Origin: Brevibacillus ruminantium
GTDB taxonomy: Bacteria > Bacillota > Bacilli > Brevibacillales > Brevibacillaceae
Assembly (NCBI RefSeq): GCF_023746555.1
Contig: NZ_CP098755.1
Location: 5,357,001-5,421,000 of the forward strand
Direction of reading: 5' to 3'
Length of the DNA stretch: 64,000 nt
Numbering within the stretch: the first letter of the stretch is position 1; every line of letters begins with the position of its first letter. Positions 47,009 through 55,818 of the stretch are shown piece after piece. The position numbers were made by a program, and so were the translations under genes. The notes under the pieces are model-generated. The model did no database searches and was not told the DNA's origin. It worked only from the letters and a program-made list of their open reading frames with translations.

Positions 47009-47205
47009 GAAGAAGCATGTTTCCCTGCGTTGCGACTGTGGAGCCCTGACCCAGCGGAGGGGCGATTCGCGGGAAAAAGGAGCGCAACGTGGGATGACCT
47101 CGGAGCGGTTCTGCTTTTGCGATCCCCCGCGAATCGGCCTGGAGCGGACAGTCAATCCTCCCTTGCGGGCGGAGTACGGAGCCTAGCAGGGAAACATGCT
47201 TCTTC
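47009..47205. mobile_element. MITE-like element, copy 2 (197 bp, inverted)
   Basis: Ends GAAGAAGCATGTTTCCCTGC / GCAGGGAAACATGCTTCTTC; same length as copy 1 and aligned to its reverse complement. Diverged by many substitutions, so not recent. Confidence 0.8.
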
Positions 47206-47286
47206 TCACAACAGCACCGTTTTTACGCTTTTAACGAATTGCCTGCTGTCCATGATTAAAACGCTTACAAAATCACCAAAAGAATA

Positions 47287-47315
47287 TTGACAGGAAATAT
47301 TTTTCTGTGTTAAGA
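47287..47315 (+). promoter_or_regulatory. Possible promoter of the CarD-like gene
   Basis: TTGACA (47287-47292), 17-base spacer, TTAAGA (47310-47315). An alternative -10, TATACT, lies at 47347-47352. Confidence 0.4.
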
Positions 47316-47381
47316 TAATTTATTTTATTAAATTAACGAATTATGTTATACTTATTTTATTACTAGATCGGGGGTGGGCTT

Positions 47382-47861
47382 GTGTTTCACATTGGCGACA
47401 AGATTTTTTATCCTGTTCATGGTGCTGGGGTAATTGAATCGATCGTTGAGAAAGAGTTCCTTGGAGAAAAGCAGTCTTATTACGTCTTGGACATGCTGCT
47501 CCGGGAGCTGCAGATCATGGTCCCACTAAATAAAATCAATGACCTGCACATTCGACTGGTCGTCGAAGAAAGAACCCTGGAAGCTGTTTTTGTCAAGCTG
47601 CATGAGGGCGAACCAGATATGAGTGTAACCGCTGCCCAACGACATCGGATCAATATGGAGAAACTTAAAAGCGGTGATATCTACGAAGGTGCGGAAGTGA
47701 TTCGGGATCTGTCCTGGATCAGCCGGACAAAAAACTTGGGTACAGGTGACAAGCTCATGCTGGATCAGGCACAGCAATTATTCATCAGTGAAGTCGAGCT
47801 GGTAAAAGGCGTCGATACCGAAGAGGCGTCCGATTTGCTGAAGCAGGCCATTCATCGGTAA
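47382..47861 (+). CDS. CarD/CdnL-like RNA polymerase-binding protein
   Basis: 159 residues. The N-terminal CarD/TRCF RNA-polymerase-interacting domain is clear (FHIGDKIFYPVHGAGVIESI, YYVLDML, MVPLNKI); the C-terminal part is helical with KLKSGDIYEGAEVIRDLSWI. GTG start at 47382 follows GGGGTGGG. CarD-family proteins stabilise the open promoter complex or the elongation state; the target is not evident. Alone between a repeat island and a terminator. Confidence 0.85.
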   Translation: MFHIGDKIFYPVHGAGVIESIVEKEFLGEKQSYYVLDMLLRELQIMVPLNKINDLHIRLVVEERTLEAVFVKLHEGEPDMSVTAAQRHRINMEKLKSGDIYEGAEVIRDLSWISRTKNLGTGDKLMLDQAQQLFISEVELVKGVDTEEASDLLKQAIHR

Positions 47862-47895
47862 GCGGAACTTTTTATCGTTTTATAGAGAATAGACA

Positions 47896-47944
47896 AGGGG
47901 CTGTCCCGTCGTTTTTCCTGACGATCTGGGACAGCCCCTCTTTT
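47896..47944. terminator. Bidirectional terminator
   Basis: AGGGGCTGTCCC and GGGACAGCCCCT, 12 bp, between convergent genes; followed by TTTTTT. Confidence 0.85.
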
Positions 47945-47963
47945 TTATCCTCTTTTCAGGGAA

Positions 47964-48878
47964 TTACTCCAGCTTTTCTGCGATAGCCAGCATTTCTTCT
48001 TTCGTGATTTTATCTGAGGTTGTGAAAACAGTATACAGTTGCTTTGCATCATCCTTGTAAAATTCGATGGATTGCTCGATAGATGCTACTTTACCGTCTT
48101 CACCCATAAATTTGCGCATGAGGTAGAGTGCGTCTTTATTTTTTACTTTCACCTTTTCAACCGTGTCATCCGGACCTGCTTCTGTTGAGGAATTCTTCAC
48201 TTTCGCAAAGTTGTCAATTTTGATGCTCACTGTGCCCTTGTCTTTGGCGTATCGCGCAATTGCATACTGATAGTCCGGTTCTACCGCAAGCTCCTTCACG
48301 ATGACATCTTTCTTGGTTTCTTCGGCTTCTTTGTAAAAATCTTCATTTTTGTAATCGCGGATCAGCTCGTTTTGGTACATACCTTCTGTAAACTTGTAGC
48401 CGCCGACAAGCTCCTCCGGGAAGGTTAGCCCTCCACCAACGGACTCAAGAAACGCTGAACGGTCTTCAAAGCTCATCGGCTTTTGGAAGAAACTGATCCG
48501 TTTTTGCGGATTGTCCGGCACAATATACACGGCAACGGCACCGCCCGGCTTGACTGTCTCACGAACTTCTTCCAACAACTCATAGTACGTTCTTTGTTTA
48601 TCCAGGACCGGTTTTTCCGTCGTATGACTGATCTGGGAGATGACTTCACCTTTTTCATTTTTCAGCTCATATACCTTGACGGCCGCATAGGCGGACGTTA
48701 CTCCAAACACCAAACATGCTGCTACGATCAGACCAATTTTCTTTTTCACTCGAACTGCCTCCTTTTGATTGTTTCGTTCACGCAATCTATCTAAAACCTG
48801 GTCTTTGATATGAATCTGCGGAACAGGTGTATTTTTCAACCTTTTCTCAAAATCATCGTATGGCTCGATATGCTTCAT
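47964..48878 (-). CDS. Probable anti-sigma factor, single-pass membrane protein (pair 2)
   Basis: 304 residues: cytoplasmic N terminus (FEKRLKNTPVPQIHIKDQVL), a membrane segment (IGLIVAACLVFGVTSAYAAV, about 48-67) and a large external domain with KPGGAVAVYIVPDNPQKRI and LTFPEELVGGYKFTEG. Paralogue of the protein at 4446-5432 in layout and motifs. Its ATG (AGGAGGG upstream) overlaps the end of the sigma gene by 26 bases, as in pair 1. Role inferred from position. Confidence 0.7.
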   Translation of the reverse strand: MKHIEPYDDFEKRLKNTPVPQIHIKDQVLDRLRERNNQKEAVRVKKKIGLIVAACLVFGVTSAYAAVKVYELKNEKGEVISQISHTTEKPVLDKQRTYYELLEEVRETVKPGGAVAVYIVPDNPQKRISFFQKPMSFEDRSAFLESVGGGLTFPEELVGGYKFTEGMYQNELIRDYKNEDFYKEAEETKKDVIVKELAVEPDYQYAIARYAKDKGTVSIKIDNFAKVKNSSTEAGPDDTVEKVKVKNKDALYLMRKFMGEDGKVASIEQSIEFYKDDAKQLYTVFTTSDKITKEEMLAIAEKLE

Positions 48879-49443
48879 TTATTTTCCCTCCTTTCTGTGA
48901 CTGTGACTGCAGTTGGTGTTTGCATTTCTTGATAGCGCGTTCGTATTTTTTTCGCAGTGTGGCTGAGCTTGCATTTAATAGCGTCGCTAGTTCGTCATAC
49001 CCTTTTTCTTCGATCACTCGTAAAATCACGAGATTCCTCTCTTCTGGCGTCAAGGCACCCAGGGCCTGATGAAGCGGTTCACTGAACGGCTCGTGAATCA
49101 ACCGGGATGTTTCCTGTTCGTGCTCCCGGGCTGCCTCGTTCTTTTTCCAGAACAGGATTACCTGGTGAAGCTTCTTTCTTTTGATCAGATTGAGGCAATG
49201 ATGGTAGGCAATCTTGTAAACCCATGCGGTAAAGGAGATGGTTCGATTATATTTTTCGAGATGCTCATAGGCCTTGATCAACACCTCTTGCACAGCATCC
49301 TCCGCTTCCTGTCGATGTCCCAGCATATGATAGCAGTAGGTAAAAATCGGTTGTTGCAGAACTTCCACGAGGGTACCAAACTTCTCCAAACAACCGGAGA
49401 CTTTGATTTCCTCCACGATTTGTTCTATTTGCTCCTTTTCCAA
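48853..49443 (-). CDS. ECF (sigma-70 family) RNA polymerase sigma factor (pair 2)
   Basis: 196 residues, close paralogue of the sigma factor at 5410-5982: region 2 IFTYCYHMLGHRQEAEDAVQ, FTAWVYKIAYHHCLNLIKRK, region 4 LTPEERNLVILRVIEEKGYD and ATLRKKYERAIKKC. TTG start at 49443 has AGGGAGGTG upstream and matches the family start; the frame to 49563 runs across the promoter and is not used. A candidate autoregulated promoter lies 24 bases before it. Confidence 0.9.
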   Translation of the reverse strand: MEKEQIEQIVEEIKVSGCLEKFGTLVEVLQQPIFTYCYHMLGHRQEAEDAVQEVLIKAYEHLEKYNRTISFTAWVYKIAYHHCLNLIKRKKLHQVILFWKKNEAAREHEQETSRLIHEPFSEPLHQALGALTPEERNLVILRVIEEKGYDELATLLNASSATLRKKYERAIKKCKHQLQSQSQKGGKINEAYRAIR

Positions 49444-49466
49444 ATTTTTCACCTCCCTTTGTAAGG

Positions 49467-49494
49467 TATAACAAATAACACCCCCCATTTGTGA
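49467..49494 (-). promoter_or_regulatory. Candidate ECF promoter, copy 2
   Basis: Minus strand TCACAAA (49494-49488), 15-base spacer, GTTATA (49472-49467), 24 bases before the sigma start; same boxes as 6006-6034. Confidence 0.55.
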
Positions 49495-49521
49495 CAAGGC
49501 GAAAAAATCTTTTTGTAAAAA

Positions 49522-49573
49522 CAAGAAAAAGCTGACATCTGCAGCATTTCTGCTTACAGACATCAGCTTTGGT
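49522..49573 (-). terminator. Terminator of the SsuABC-type operon
   Basis: AAAAAGCTGACATCTG and CAGACATCAGCTTT pair across a GC-poor loop; leftward flank is TTTTTCTTG. Confidence 0.7.
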
Positions 49574-49642
49574 TTTACGTTTTGCGCCCTTGCTTTTGCA
49601 GCAGGGTGCTCTTTGTTCTTTCATTACGATGATTACTTCATC

Positions 49643-50434
49643 CTATTTCCAAGGAATCAGCTTGCGCTCCAGCCATTGAAGGGTGCGGTTAAAAATCAGC
49701 CCCAGCAAGGACAGGAGCAAAACGCCTACCATCAGCTTGGTGGTAATCATCAGGTTTCCGTAGTGCAGCACCATGGAGCCAATCCCCTGTTGGGCAGCGA
49801 TCATTTCTGCAGACACCAAGAGGAGCAGCGAGGTTCCGGCTGCCAGCTTCAGACCGGCAAAAATCATCGGCAGCGACCCGGGCAAAATCACTTTTCGGAT
49901 CACGTTGAAGTGATTGGAGCCAAACGTGACGGCCGCCTTGATCAGCATCGTGTCTACGCTTTTCACCCCGGAGTAGGTGTTGATGACGACCGGGAAAAAG
50001 ACCCCCAGTGCTATGATCGCTACCTTGGGCATTTCACCGATGCCGAGCCAGAGAATAATCAGCGGCAACAAAGCAATTTTCGGAATCGGGTAAATCGAAT
50101 AGACAATCGGCGTCAGGATGGCATCAAACCACCGGGAAAAGCCGAGCAGCAGCCCGATCACGATGCCGCACAGGGCGCCGATGGCGTAACCGGCCCCGAT
50201 CCGGGACATGCTGGCCAGCAGATTTTCCAGCAGCTCGCCGTTGGTCAGCATATCCCAGGCTGCTGCCAGTATCGCCGATGGTGCTGGCAAAAACAGCGGC
50301 GGTACAATGTTCAACCGGCAAATAATCTCCCACAGGATGAGCAGACCGGCAATCCCCATGGCTGCCGCATAGCCGGGAATCTTTTGTTCCAGAAAGGCGA
50401 CGCGGTTGGTGATGACTTGTCTTTGTTCGCTCAT
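49643..50434 (-). CDS. ABC transporter permease (SsuC/TauC-like)
   Basis: 263 residues, about six membrane segments, with the coupling loop KAAVTFGSNHFNVIRKVILP (about 175-195). Last gene of a three-gene importer operon, 4 bp after the ATPase gene, followed by a terminator. By family it takes up sulfonates, nitrate or a thiamine precursor; nothing here decides among them. Confidence 0.88.
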   Translation of the reverse strand: MSEQRQVITNRVAFLEQKIPGYAAAMGIAGLLILWEIICRLNIVPPLFLPAPSAILAAAWDMLTNGELLENLLASMSRIGAGYAIGALCGIVIGLLLGFSRWFDAILTPIVYSIYPIPKIALLPLIILWLGIGEMPKVAIIALGVFFPVVINTYSGVKSVDTMLIKAAVTFGSNHFNVIRKVILPGSLPMIFAGLKLAAGTSLLLLVSAEMIAAQQGIGSMVLHYGNLMITTKLMVGVLLLSLLGLIFNRTLQWLERKLIPWK

Positions 50435-50438
50435 CTTA

Positions 50439-51212
50439 TCACCCCTCCTTCAGCGCTTCCTGGGCATCATGACGAATCAACTGCCAGATTTGGTCCGCGT
50501 ACTGCTCAAACCGGCTGCGGTATTCCTCCTGGTCTCGGCCCATTTTCGGCAGGTCAATCTGAATAATGCTCTTGATTTGACCGGGATGCCTGGACAGGAC
50601 AATCACGCGGTCAGCCAGGTAAACCGCCTCCTGGATGTTATGGGTGACATACAAGGTACTCAGTCGGGTGCGGTTCCAGATCGTCAGCAGCTCCTCCTGC
50701 ATCAGCGTCCGCGTCTGAGCGTCCAGGGCAGAGAAGGGCTCGTCCATCAACAGCAGATCCGGTTCGATCGCCAGCGCACGGGCGATTCCTGCCCGCTGTC
50801 TCATCCCGCCTGACAGCTGCTTGGGATACGCATTTTCAAACCCTTGCAGTCCGACCATCTCGATGTAATGCCTGCCCTTTTCCTGCTGCTCCTGTTTGCT
50901 GGCCCCGTTTTCTTCCAGACCAAAGATGACATTTTCATAAACAGTCCGCCAGGGAAACAGCGCAATCTCTTGAAAAACAATTCCCAGATTGGGCTTCTTG
51001 CCCTGGGTTCCTTCGAAATAGACGCTTCCATTTGTCGGAGACATCAGGCCACCGACAATATTGAGCAGTGTAGACTTCCCACAGCCGCTCGGTCCAACCA
51101 GCACGACAAACTCCTGCTCTTCAATCGAAAAGTTGATGTTCTGCAGGGCGGTTACTTCTCTTTTTTTCGAATCGAGAAAGGTTTTGCCCACTTCTTCGAT
51201 GACGATTCTCAT
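50439..51212 (-). CDS. ABC transporter ATPase (SsuB/TauB-like)
   Basis: 257 residues. Walker [13 protein letters not shown]-loop [13 protein letters not shown], signature [15 protein letters not shown], Walker [14 protein letters not shown]-loop [12 protein letters not shown]. Drives the importer encoded around it. Begins 4 bp after the binding-protein stop. Confidence 0.9.
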   Translation of the reverse strand: MRIVIEEVGKTFLDSKKREVTALQNINFSIEEQEFVVLVGPSGCGKSTLLNIVGGLMSPTNGSVYFEGTQGKKPNLGIVFQEIALFPWRTVYENVIFGLEENGASKQEQQEKGRHYIEMVGLQGFENAYPKQLSGGMRQRAGIARALAIEPDLLLMDEPFSALDAQTRTLMQEELLTIWNRTRLSTLYVTHNIQEAVYLADRVIVLSRHPGQIKSIIQIDLPKMGRDQEEYRSRFEQYADQIWQLIRHDAQEALKEG

Positions 51213-51216
51213 GCAA

Positions 51217-52281
51217 TCACTTCCCTAATTTCTGCAGGGCGTCTTCCAGCAGTTGGGTATTGACGATTTCGCTTGTGTCGATCGCTTTGTCGATCAGCTT
51301 TTCTTTGGCGTACCATTCTACCTGTGTCTTGATATCGGACTCAAGCAGTTTGCCGTCTCTGTCCATATAAGGAAGACCCTTTTTAATCATATCCGGCTCT
51401 TGATCGGTGTATTTGGCGATGATCTGAACGACCTCATCAAAGTTCTCGCCCGGCACAATCTGACCGTCTTTCTTGGTCAGTACAGCATCATAGTAATAGC
51501 GCGTCGATTTTGCATAAGCTTTGAGGAAGCGCTCTGCGACATCCTTGTTCTCTGCCAGCGCTGGCGAGAAAAAGAGTCCCGAGGTTTGGTACTCGATTTC
51601 GTCCCCAACCTGGGCGATGACCTTGCCATAGCCTTCTGCAACAACAGTGGAAATATTGGGTTCGTTCAGGAGCACGGCGTCAACTTGTTTGCTTTTGAGT
51701 GCTTCCATCAGACCCTTGATGCTGTTGAGCGGAATCAATTCTACGTCGTTCAGGGCGATTCCGTGCTTCTCCAGCATTCTGCCTGCCATGTAGTGATAAG
51801 TAGAACCGGTTTGGGTGATCCCGATTTTCTTGCCCTTTAATTCTTCGATGCTTTTCAGCGGTGAATCCCCAGGGACTAATAAAGCAGATGAAGAGTAGCC
51901 TTGCTGTTCTCTTCCTTTGTCCGCGACGATAACCAGCTTTTGTCCACCGGAAACCATATTGTACAAGCTGGCAGTAATCCCGGTCGCCCCGACATCTACA
52001 CTGCCTGCTGCTGTTGCGACGGCAATCGGTTGCGCAGCCTCAAACCATTTGGCCTGTGCATCAATGTTTTCCTCTTTAAAAAACCCTTTTTCAATCCCGA
52101 TGAAAAGTGGCGCGGAACTGGTCAGCTTGAGCATTCCGATCTGCACGGTTGCTGCTTCCGCCGCCGCACTTTGTTCTGGCTTCGGTTCGGCCGTGTTTCC
52201 TGCTTCCTTCTGCCCACAGCCGGCAAGAGCCAATGACATCGACAATAACGCACTTACAACGAGCATTGCTGATTTCTTCAC
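51217..52281 (-). CDS. ABC transporter substrate-binding lipoprotein (NMT1/SsuA-like)
   Basis: 354 residues. Lipoprotein signal ([11 protein letters not shown]) and an NMT1-type periplasmic fold ([58 protein letters not shown]). GTG at 52281 has GGAGGG upstream; the longer ATG frame lacks a site. The ligand is probably a small anion such as a sulfonate, or a pyrimidine precursor; it cannot be fixed. Confidence 0.87.
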   Translation of the reverse strand: MKKSAMLVVSALLSMSLALAGCGQKEAGNTAEPKPEQSAAAEAATVQIGMLKLTSSAPLFIGIEKGFFKEENIDAQAKWFEAAQPIAVATAAGSVDVGATGITASLYNMVSGGQKLVIVADKGREQQGYSSSALLVPGDSPLKSIEELKGKKIGITQTGSTYHYMAGRMLEKHGIALNDVELIPLNSIKGLMEALKSKQVDAVLLNEPNISTVVAEGYGKVIAQVGDEIEYQTSGLFFSPALAENKDVAERFLKAYAKSTRYYYDAVLTKKDGQIVPGENFDEVVQIIAKYTDQEPDMIKKGLPYMDRDGKLLESDIKTQVEWYAKEKLIDKAIDTSEIVNTQLLEDALQKLGK

Positions 52282-52366
52282 AAAACGTCCCTCCAGGTTT
52301 TTGCTTGCAATAGACAAGACTATTTCACTTTATATTCCGAAAAAGTAACACAAATAGGCTGATATA

Positions 52367-52867
52367 TCAATGCTTCCACTTCAGTATATGCTCGTCCGAA
52401 CGCTGTAAAAGTCTGGTCATATAGACGATTTGACCCGTATGGTACGAGTAATGCGCCGTGGTGTGATACAACAGCTCGAGCACGGTACGGGTATAGGACT
52501 CGATCCCGGCACCGGGCGGATAGACGATCATGACCTCTTTGTCCAGATCAGCCGCTGTAAGAGTCGCCAGAACGTTTCTTGTTTGCGTGCGAATGTCCGT
52601 GAGCTTTTGCAGGAGTGTTCCCGCCTCGATGCCGCCCTCTGCCAGAAATTCCGCAGACCGTTCGCGAATGAACGGCTTTTGTCCAATCCCGCTGATGATG
52701 TTCTGATACTCATTTCCGGCCAGATGCAAACAGAGATTGCCGATGCTGTTGGTTCCCCCACGGGCTTTTTCCCACAGCAGCTCTTCCGGCAACCGGTCTA
52801 GCGCCGTTTTGATGCGATCCAGCTCCGTATCCAGCAGGTGGAGCGTTTGCTTGTAAAACAGATGCAT
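52367..52867 (-). CDS. DinB-like protein, second copy
   Basis: 166 residues, a complete DinB-type four-helix protein with candidate metal ligands LCLHLAGNEYQ and YHTTAHYSYHTGQIVYMTRL. ATG 52867 follows GGGAGAGG; the frame extends to 52987 through the MITE remnant and is not used. Unrelated in position to the DinB-like gene at 43707. Confidence 0.8.
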   Translation of the reverse strand: MHLFYKQTLHLLDTELDRIKTALDRLPEELLWEKARGGTNSIGNLCLHLAGNEYQNIISGIGQKPFIRERSAEFLAEGGIEAGTLLQKLTDIRTQTRNVLATLTAADLDKEVMIVYPPGAGIESYTRTVLELLYHTTAHYSYHTGQIVYMTRLLQRSDEHILKWKH

Positions 52868-52978
52868 GGATTCCTCTCCCCCTTTTTTACTCTTTAGCAT
52901 ACCATAGTCTTTTGAGTGGTGGTGCTTGTTTGGAAGGTGGTGCTTGGATGAAGCTTCTTGCTGCGGAGCTTCGGTGAA

Positions 52979-53020
52979 AAGAAGCATATTTCCCAGCTCC
53001 GCTCAGTCCGCCGCCCGGAG
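52979..53020. mobile_element. Decayed fragment of the MITE-like element
   Basis: GAAGCATATTTCCCAGCTCC then CTCAGTCCGCCGCCCGG aligns imperfectly with one end of the 197-bp element; the other end is absent. Confidence 0.45.
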
Positions 53021-53027
53021 CAAATAA

Positions 53028-53055
53028 AAAAACGGCCGTTTCCAGCCGTTTTTGT
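53028..53055 (-). terminator. Terminator of the TPM-domain gene
   Basis: AAACGGC-CGTTTCCA-GCCGTTT, 7 bp, with a long A/T run in leftward direction. Confidence 0.8.
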
Positions 53056-53070
53056 ATATCGCTCGTTCCT

Positions 53071-55623
53071 TTACCAACTCGATGAACCGGAGGATCTGCT
53101 GCCGCCGGAGGAGCCTCCCCAGCTTGAGCTTCCTGAAGAACGACCGCCGCCGCCCCAACCGGAGCTTCCCGATGAGCGTCCGCCGCCAAAGCCTCCACCA
53201 AGGCCGCCGCCCATACCGCCGCCGAACCCGCCGGAATTGTTGTTGCGCCGCCGCCGCTCTTCATCCAGCTTGCGCTGATACTCCCTCTCCATCTGCCGCA
53301 AAATCTCCCGGCCATTGGTGATTTCACTCATCGCTTCGGCAAAAAGCCCCTCTGCTACAGCACCGTCAACCTGATCGCGGAGCTGATCAAACTGTGCAGC
53401 ATAGCGCGACACCTTGATTTTTCCTCCGTATCGATTTCGTCTGCTTACATAGTCGTCCTGAAGCTTCTGGAAGGCTCGCATCGTCTCTTCCTTCTCCCGT
53501 CTGACCTGATCGACGCGGTGGACCAATTGATCAACCTGGGAGGTAAAGGAGGAAATCGCATCCTCCAACTGGTAGACATCGATCCTGGCACTGTTTGCCA
53601 AGGCTTCGATGTCAGCGGCCTCGCTTTTGATGTGAGAGATCATGCGCGAGATGTCCGGTATGCGGACACGGAGCTGGTCAAAAAGGGAAGCCGCCTGATA
53701 AAACCGGCTCTCCTGGTTCTGAAAACGCTCGCTGGCCGTGCGCACCCGATCCTCCAGGCTTTGACGGTAGCCAAGACTCTGTTCACGCGTATTTTTGACC
53801 CGCGAGAGCAGTTGCTGGGCCGTTTCACTTTTTTCAAAGGCCAGTCTGTATCTCTGTGCGCGTTCATCAATCGCGGCCTTGATCTCCATCAGCAGCCGCT
53901 CCAGGTCGCTCTTGTCCTCCATGATCTGGCTGTACCGCTCATCCTGCTCTCGCAAATGAACCTCTGCGTATTGCTGCTGCAATCTAGACAGCTCCTGGGC
54001 ATACTGGGGATCAAAGTCCTGCAGCTCGGCCAAAAGCTGACTGATGTCCCGTACCGTTTCTTTGGCAAAGTCGCGGTGCCGAATCATCGCAGCCACAACC
54101 TCGCTCGCCTCTTGCAGTCCATTCTCTACGCGCTGCGCACAAGCCTTCGCTTCTTTTGTATCTCCTGCTTCAATCAAGCCGCCTAAACGAGGAATCTCCG
54201 CTTCTGCTGCTCGCAGGATGGCAAACGGATCAGCATCGACCAGAAGCAGCTGCTCCCGCCCCACAATAAGGCGAAGCTCCTCTTCTCTGGACTTGATGCG
54301 CGGCGGAAACTCCTGATGCTGGCGGATTTGCAGCCGCACCTCTTCGACCGCCAGCTGCAAGCTGTCAAACTGCGCGTGCACTTGCTTTGCCGGTTCCTCC
54401 GCCTGGAGATAATCGAATTCGTCCATGCTGTCGGCTTTGTTCAACAAAGCCAGTGTCTGCTCCATATCTTTGCGCATGACCGAAAGGGAGAATGACGTCT
54501 CGCGGGCCAGCGCCTCGATGAGTGCGCCGATCTCCTTCGCCCGCTCCTTGGCAGCCTCCACTGCTTCCCTGACTTCCCGCGACAATCTCTCCATCTCGGA
54601 CATCTGCGCCTGTGTATCTGTAATTTCCGCCGCGTACTTGTCTACCGCTTCCATCAATTCTGCCACGGCTTGCTCTGTTTTCGCCGTGGAGAAAAAGCCG
54701 ATCTTTTGTGTGTCCAATTGTTCCTTTAGCTGCTGAGACTCTTTGTGGAGCTTGAGAGCTTCCTGTTCAAGCTGGGTCGCTCTTTTCTTCGTCTCTCCCT
54801 CGATAAGGCCAATTTCCAGTTCGCGGAACAACTCCGACACGATCATCTGGTCAATCACCGGTGTCACTTCTGTATGCTTTTCTTTTACTTGGGTAAGGAG
54901 TTTGTTCAGGCGTGAACGAAAGACGAGCTGTTTTACGACAAAAAACAGCAGGATCGCGATCAGCAGCAGCCCCACGATCAGGCCTGCCGACAGTCCGTTG
55001 TTCCCTCCACCAGCGTTCGCGGTAACCGGCAGCGAACTGGATGGTGTGGTGGATGAGCGGCTGGGTGTATGGGATACAGTCGGCGGTGATGACGACTGAC
55101 TCGATCCGGAAGGCTGCGTCGCCGCTCCGCTTCCACCCGATCCTTCCGGCGACGATGCCGCCGCAGATAATCCATTGACAAACTCACTGACAGCGATGAC
55201 TCCTTCTGCCAGGTTGCCGTCTCGGGCCTGTGGCACGAATTGCTGATCCAAAATTCCTTTGACATCAGACGCATCGCTGCGGGAAACGAGATCGGCCAAC
55301 TGCTGGTTCTCAAAGACAAGATGCACATGGTTGGGGTTGACCGTCACGACCAGCATCAGCTGATTCGGTCCCAGCTTCCAGGCATCATAGGCTTGATTGG
55401 CGAGCTGTTCACCCTCCTGCTCATCCAATCCGCTTGCGGTCAGAAGCAAAACCTCGTATTTCTGGTTCGCCGCAGCGGCTGCGATCCTCTCTTGTTCCTC
55501 CGGCGAAAATATCCCGACCGGGTCGGTCACGCTGCCCGCCCGCTCCGGCAGAGGAGCAGCATAGGCTGATGTCACGGAAAACAGCATCACTACCATCAGA
55601 AAAAACACGCTTAGTCTTTTCAT
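53071..55623 (-). CDS. TPM-domain, coiled-coil membrane protein with Gly/Ser-rich tail
   Basis: 850 residues. Signal peptide (FFLMVVMLFSVTSAYAA), a TPM domain (about 25-160; VTDPVGIFSPEEQERI, YEVLLLTASGLDEQEG, MLVVTVNPNHVHLVFENQQL), a Ser/Pro linker, one membrane segment (GLIVGLLLIAILLFFVVKQL, about 215-235), about 500 residues of heptad-rich coiled coil, and a C-terminal tail of GGG, SSG and SSW repeats (790-850). TPM proteins may assist folding or turnover of membrane proteins; the layout resembles an EzrA-like spacer but no homology is claimed. Function unknown. Confidence 0.78.
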   Translation of the reverse strand: MKRLSVFFLMVVMLFSVTSAYAAPLPERAGSVTDPVGIFSPEEQERIAAAAANQKYEVLLLTASGLDEQEGEQLANQAYDAWKLGPNQLMLVVTVNPNHVHLVFENQQLADLVSRSDASDVKGILDQQFVPQARDGNLAEGVIAVSEFVNGLSAAASSPEGSGGSGAATQPSGSSQSSSPPTVSHTPSRSSTTPSSSLPVTANAGGGNNGLSAGLIVGLLLIAILLFFVVKQLVFRSRLNKLLTQVKEKHTEVTPVIDQMIVSELFRELEIGLIEGETKKRATQLEQEALKLHKESQQLKEQLDTQKIGFFSTAKTEQAVAELMEAVDKYAAEITDTQAQMSEMERLSREVREAVEAAKERAKEIGALIEALARETSFSLSVMRKDMEQTLALLNKADSMDEFDYLQAEEPAKQVHAQFDSLQLAVEEVRLQIRQHQEFPPRIKSREEELRLIVGREQLLLVDADPFAILRAAEAEIPRLGGLIEAGDTKEAKACAQRVENGLQEASEVVAAMIRHRDFAKETVRDISQLLAELQDFDPQYAQELSRLQQQYAEVHLREQDERYSQIMEDKSDLERLLMEIKAAIDERAQRYRLAFEKSETAQQLLSRVKNTREQSLGYRQSLEDRVRTASERFQNQESRFYQAASLFDQLRVRIPDISRMISHIKSEAADIEALANSARIDVYQLEDAISSFTSQVDQLVHRVDQVRREKEETMRAFQKLQDDYVSRRNRYGGKIKVSRYAAQFDQLRDQVDGAVAEGLFAEAMSEITNGREILRQMEREYQRKLDEERRRRNNNSGGFGGGMGGGLGGGFGGGRSSGSSGWGGGGRSSGSSSWGGSSGGSRSSGSSSW

Positions 55624-55818
55624 CGTTTATCCTCTCATCCCTCGTGGTCATTTCCAAATTATACAATAATCTCAAGCAGTGCGCTTGCCCAAACGGCGCA
55701 TTCCTGCAATTCCCTGTAAAACCAAGGCCAATTTCCGAACTGGTACTAGACGCAACCAGGGGGAAACCAGCAAACTGGGGGTATGGTTCAAGAGATATCG
55801 ATATAGGAGGCGCGATCC

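Larger units (their letters stand above)
46251..47381. other. Repeat-rich, gene-poor stretch
   Basis: Holds the IS605-like element (46335-46672), an AT-rich stretch without signals (46673-47008), MITE copy 2 (47009-47205) and the CarD promoter region. The frames seen here run through the repeats and have no ribosome sites. Confidence 0.6.

Noticed and set aside
46802..47290. Open frames across MITE copy 2
   Set aside because: They track the GC-rich repeat and have no plausible start; the same type of frame occurs across copy 1.
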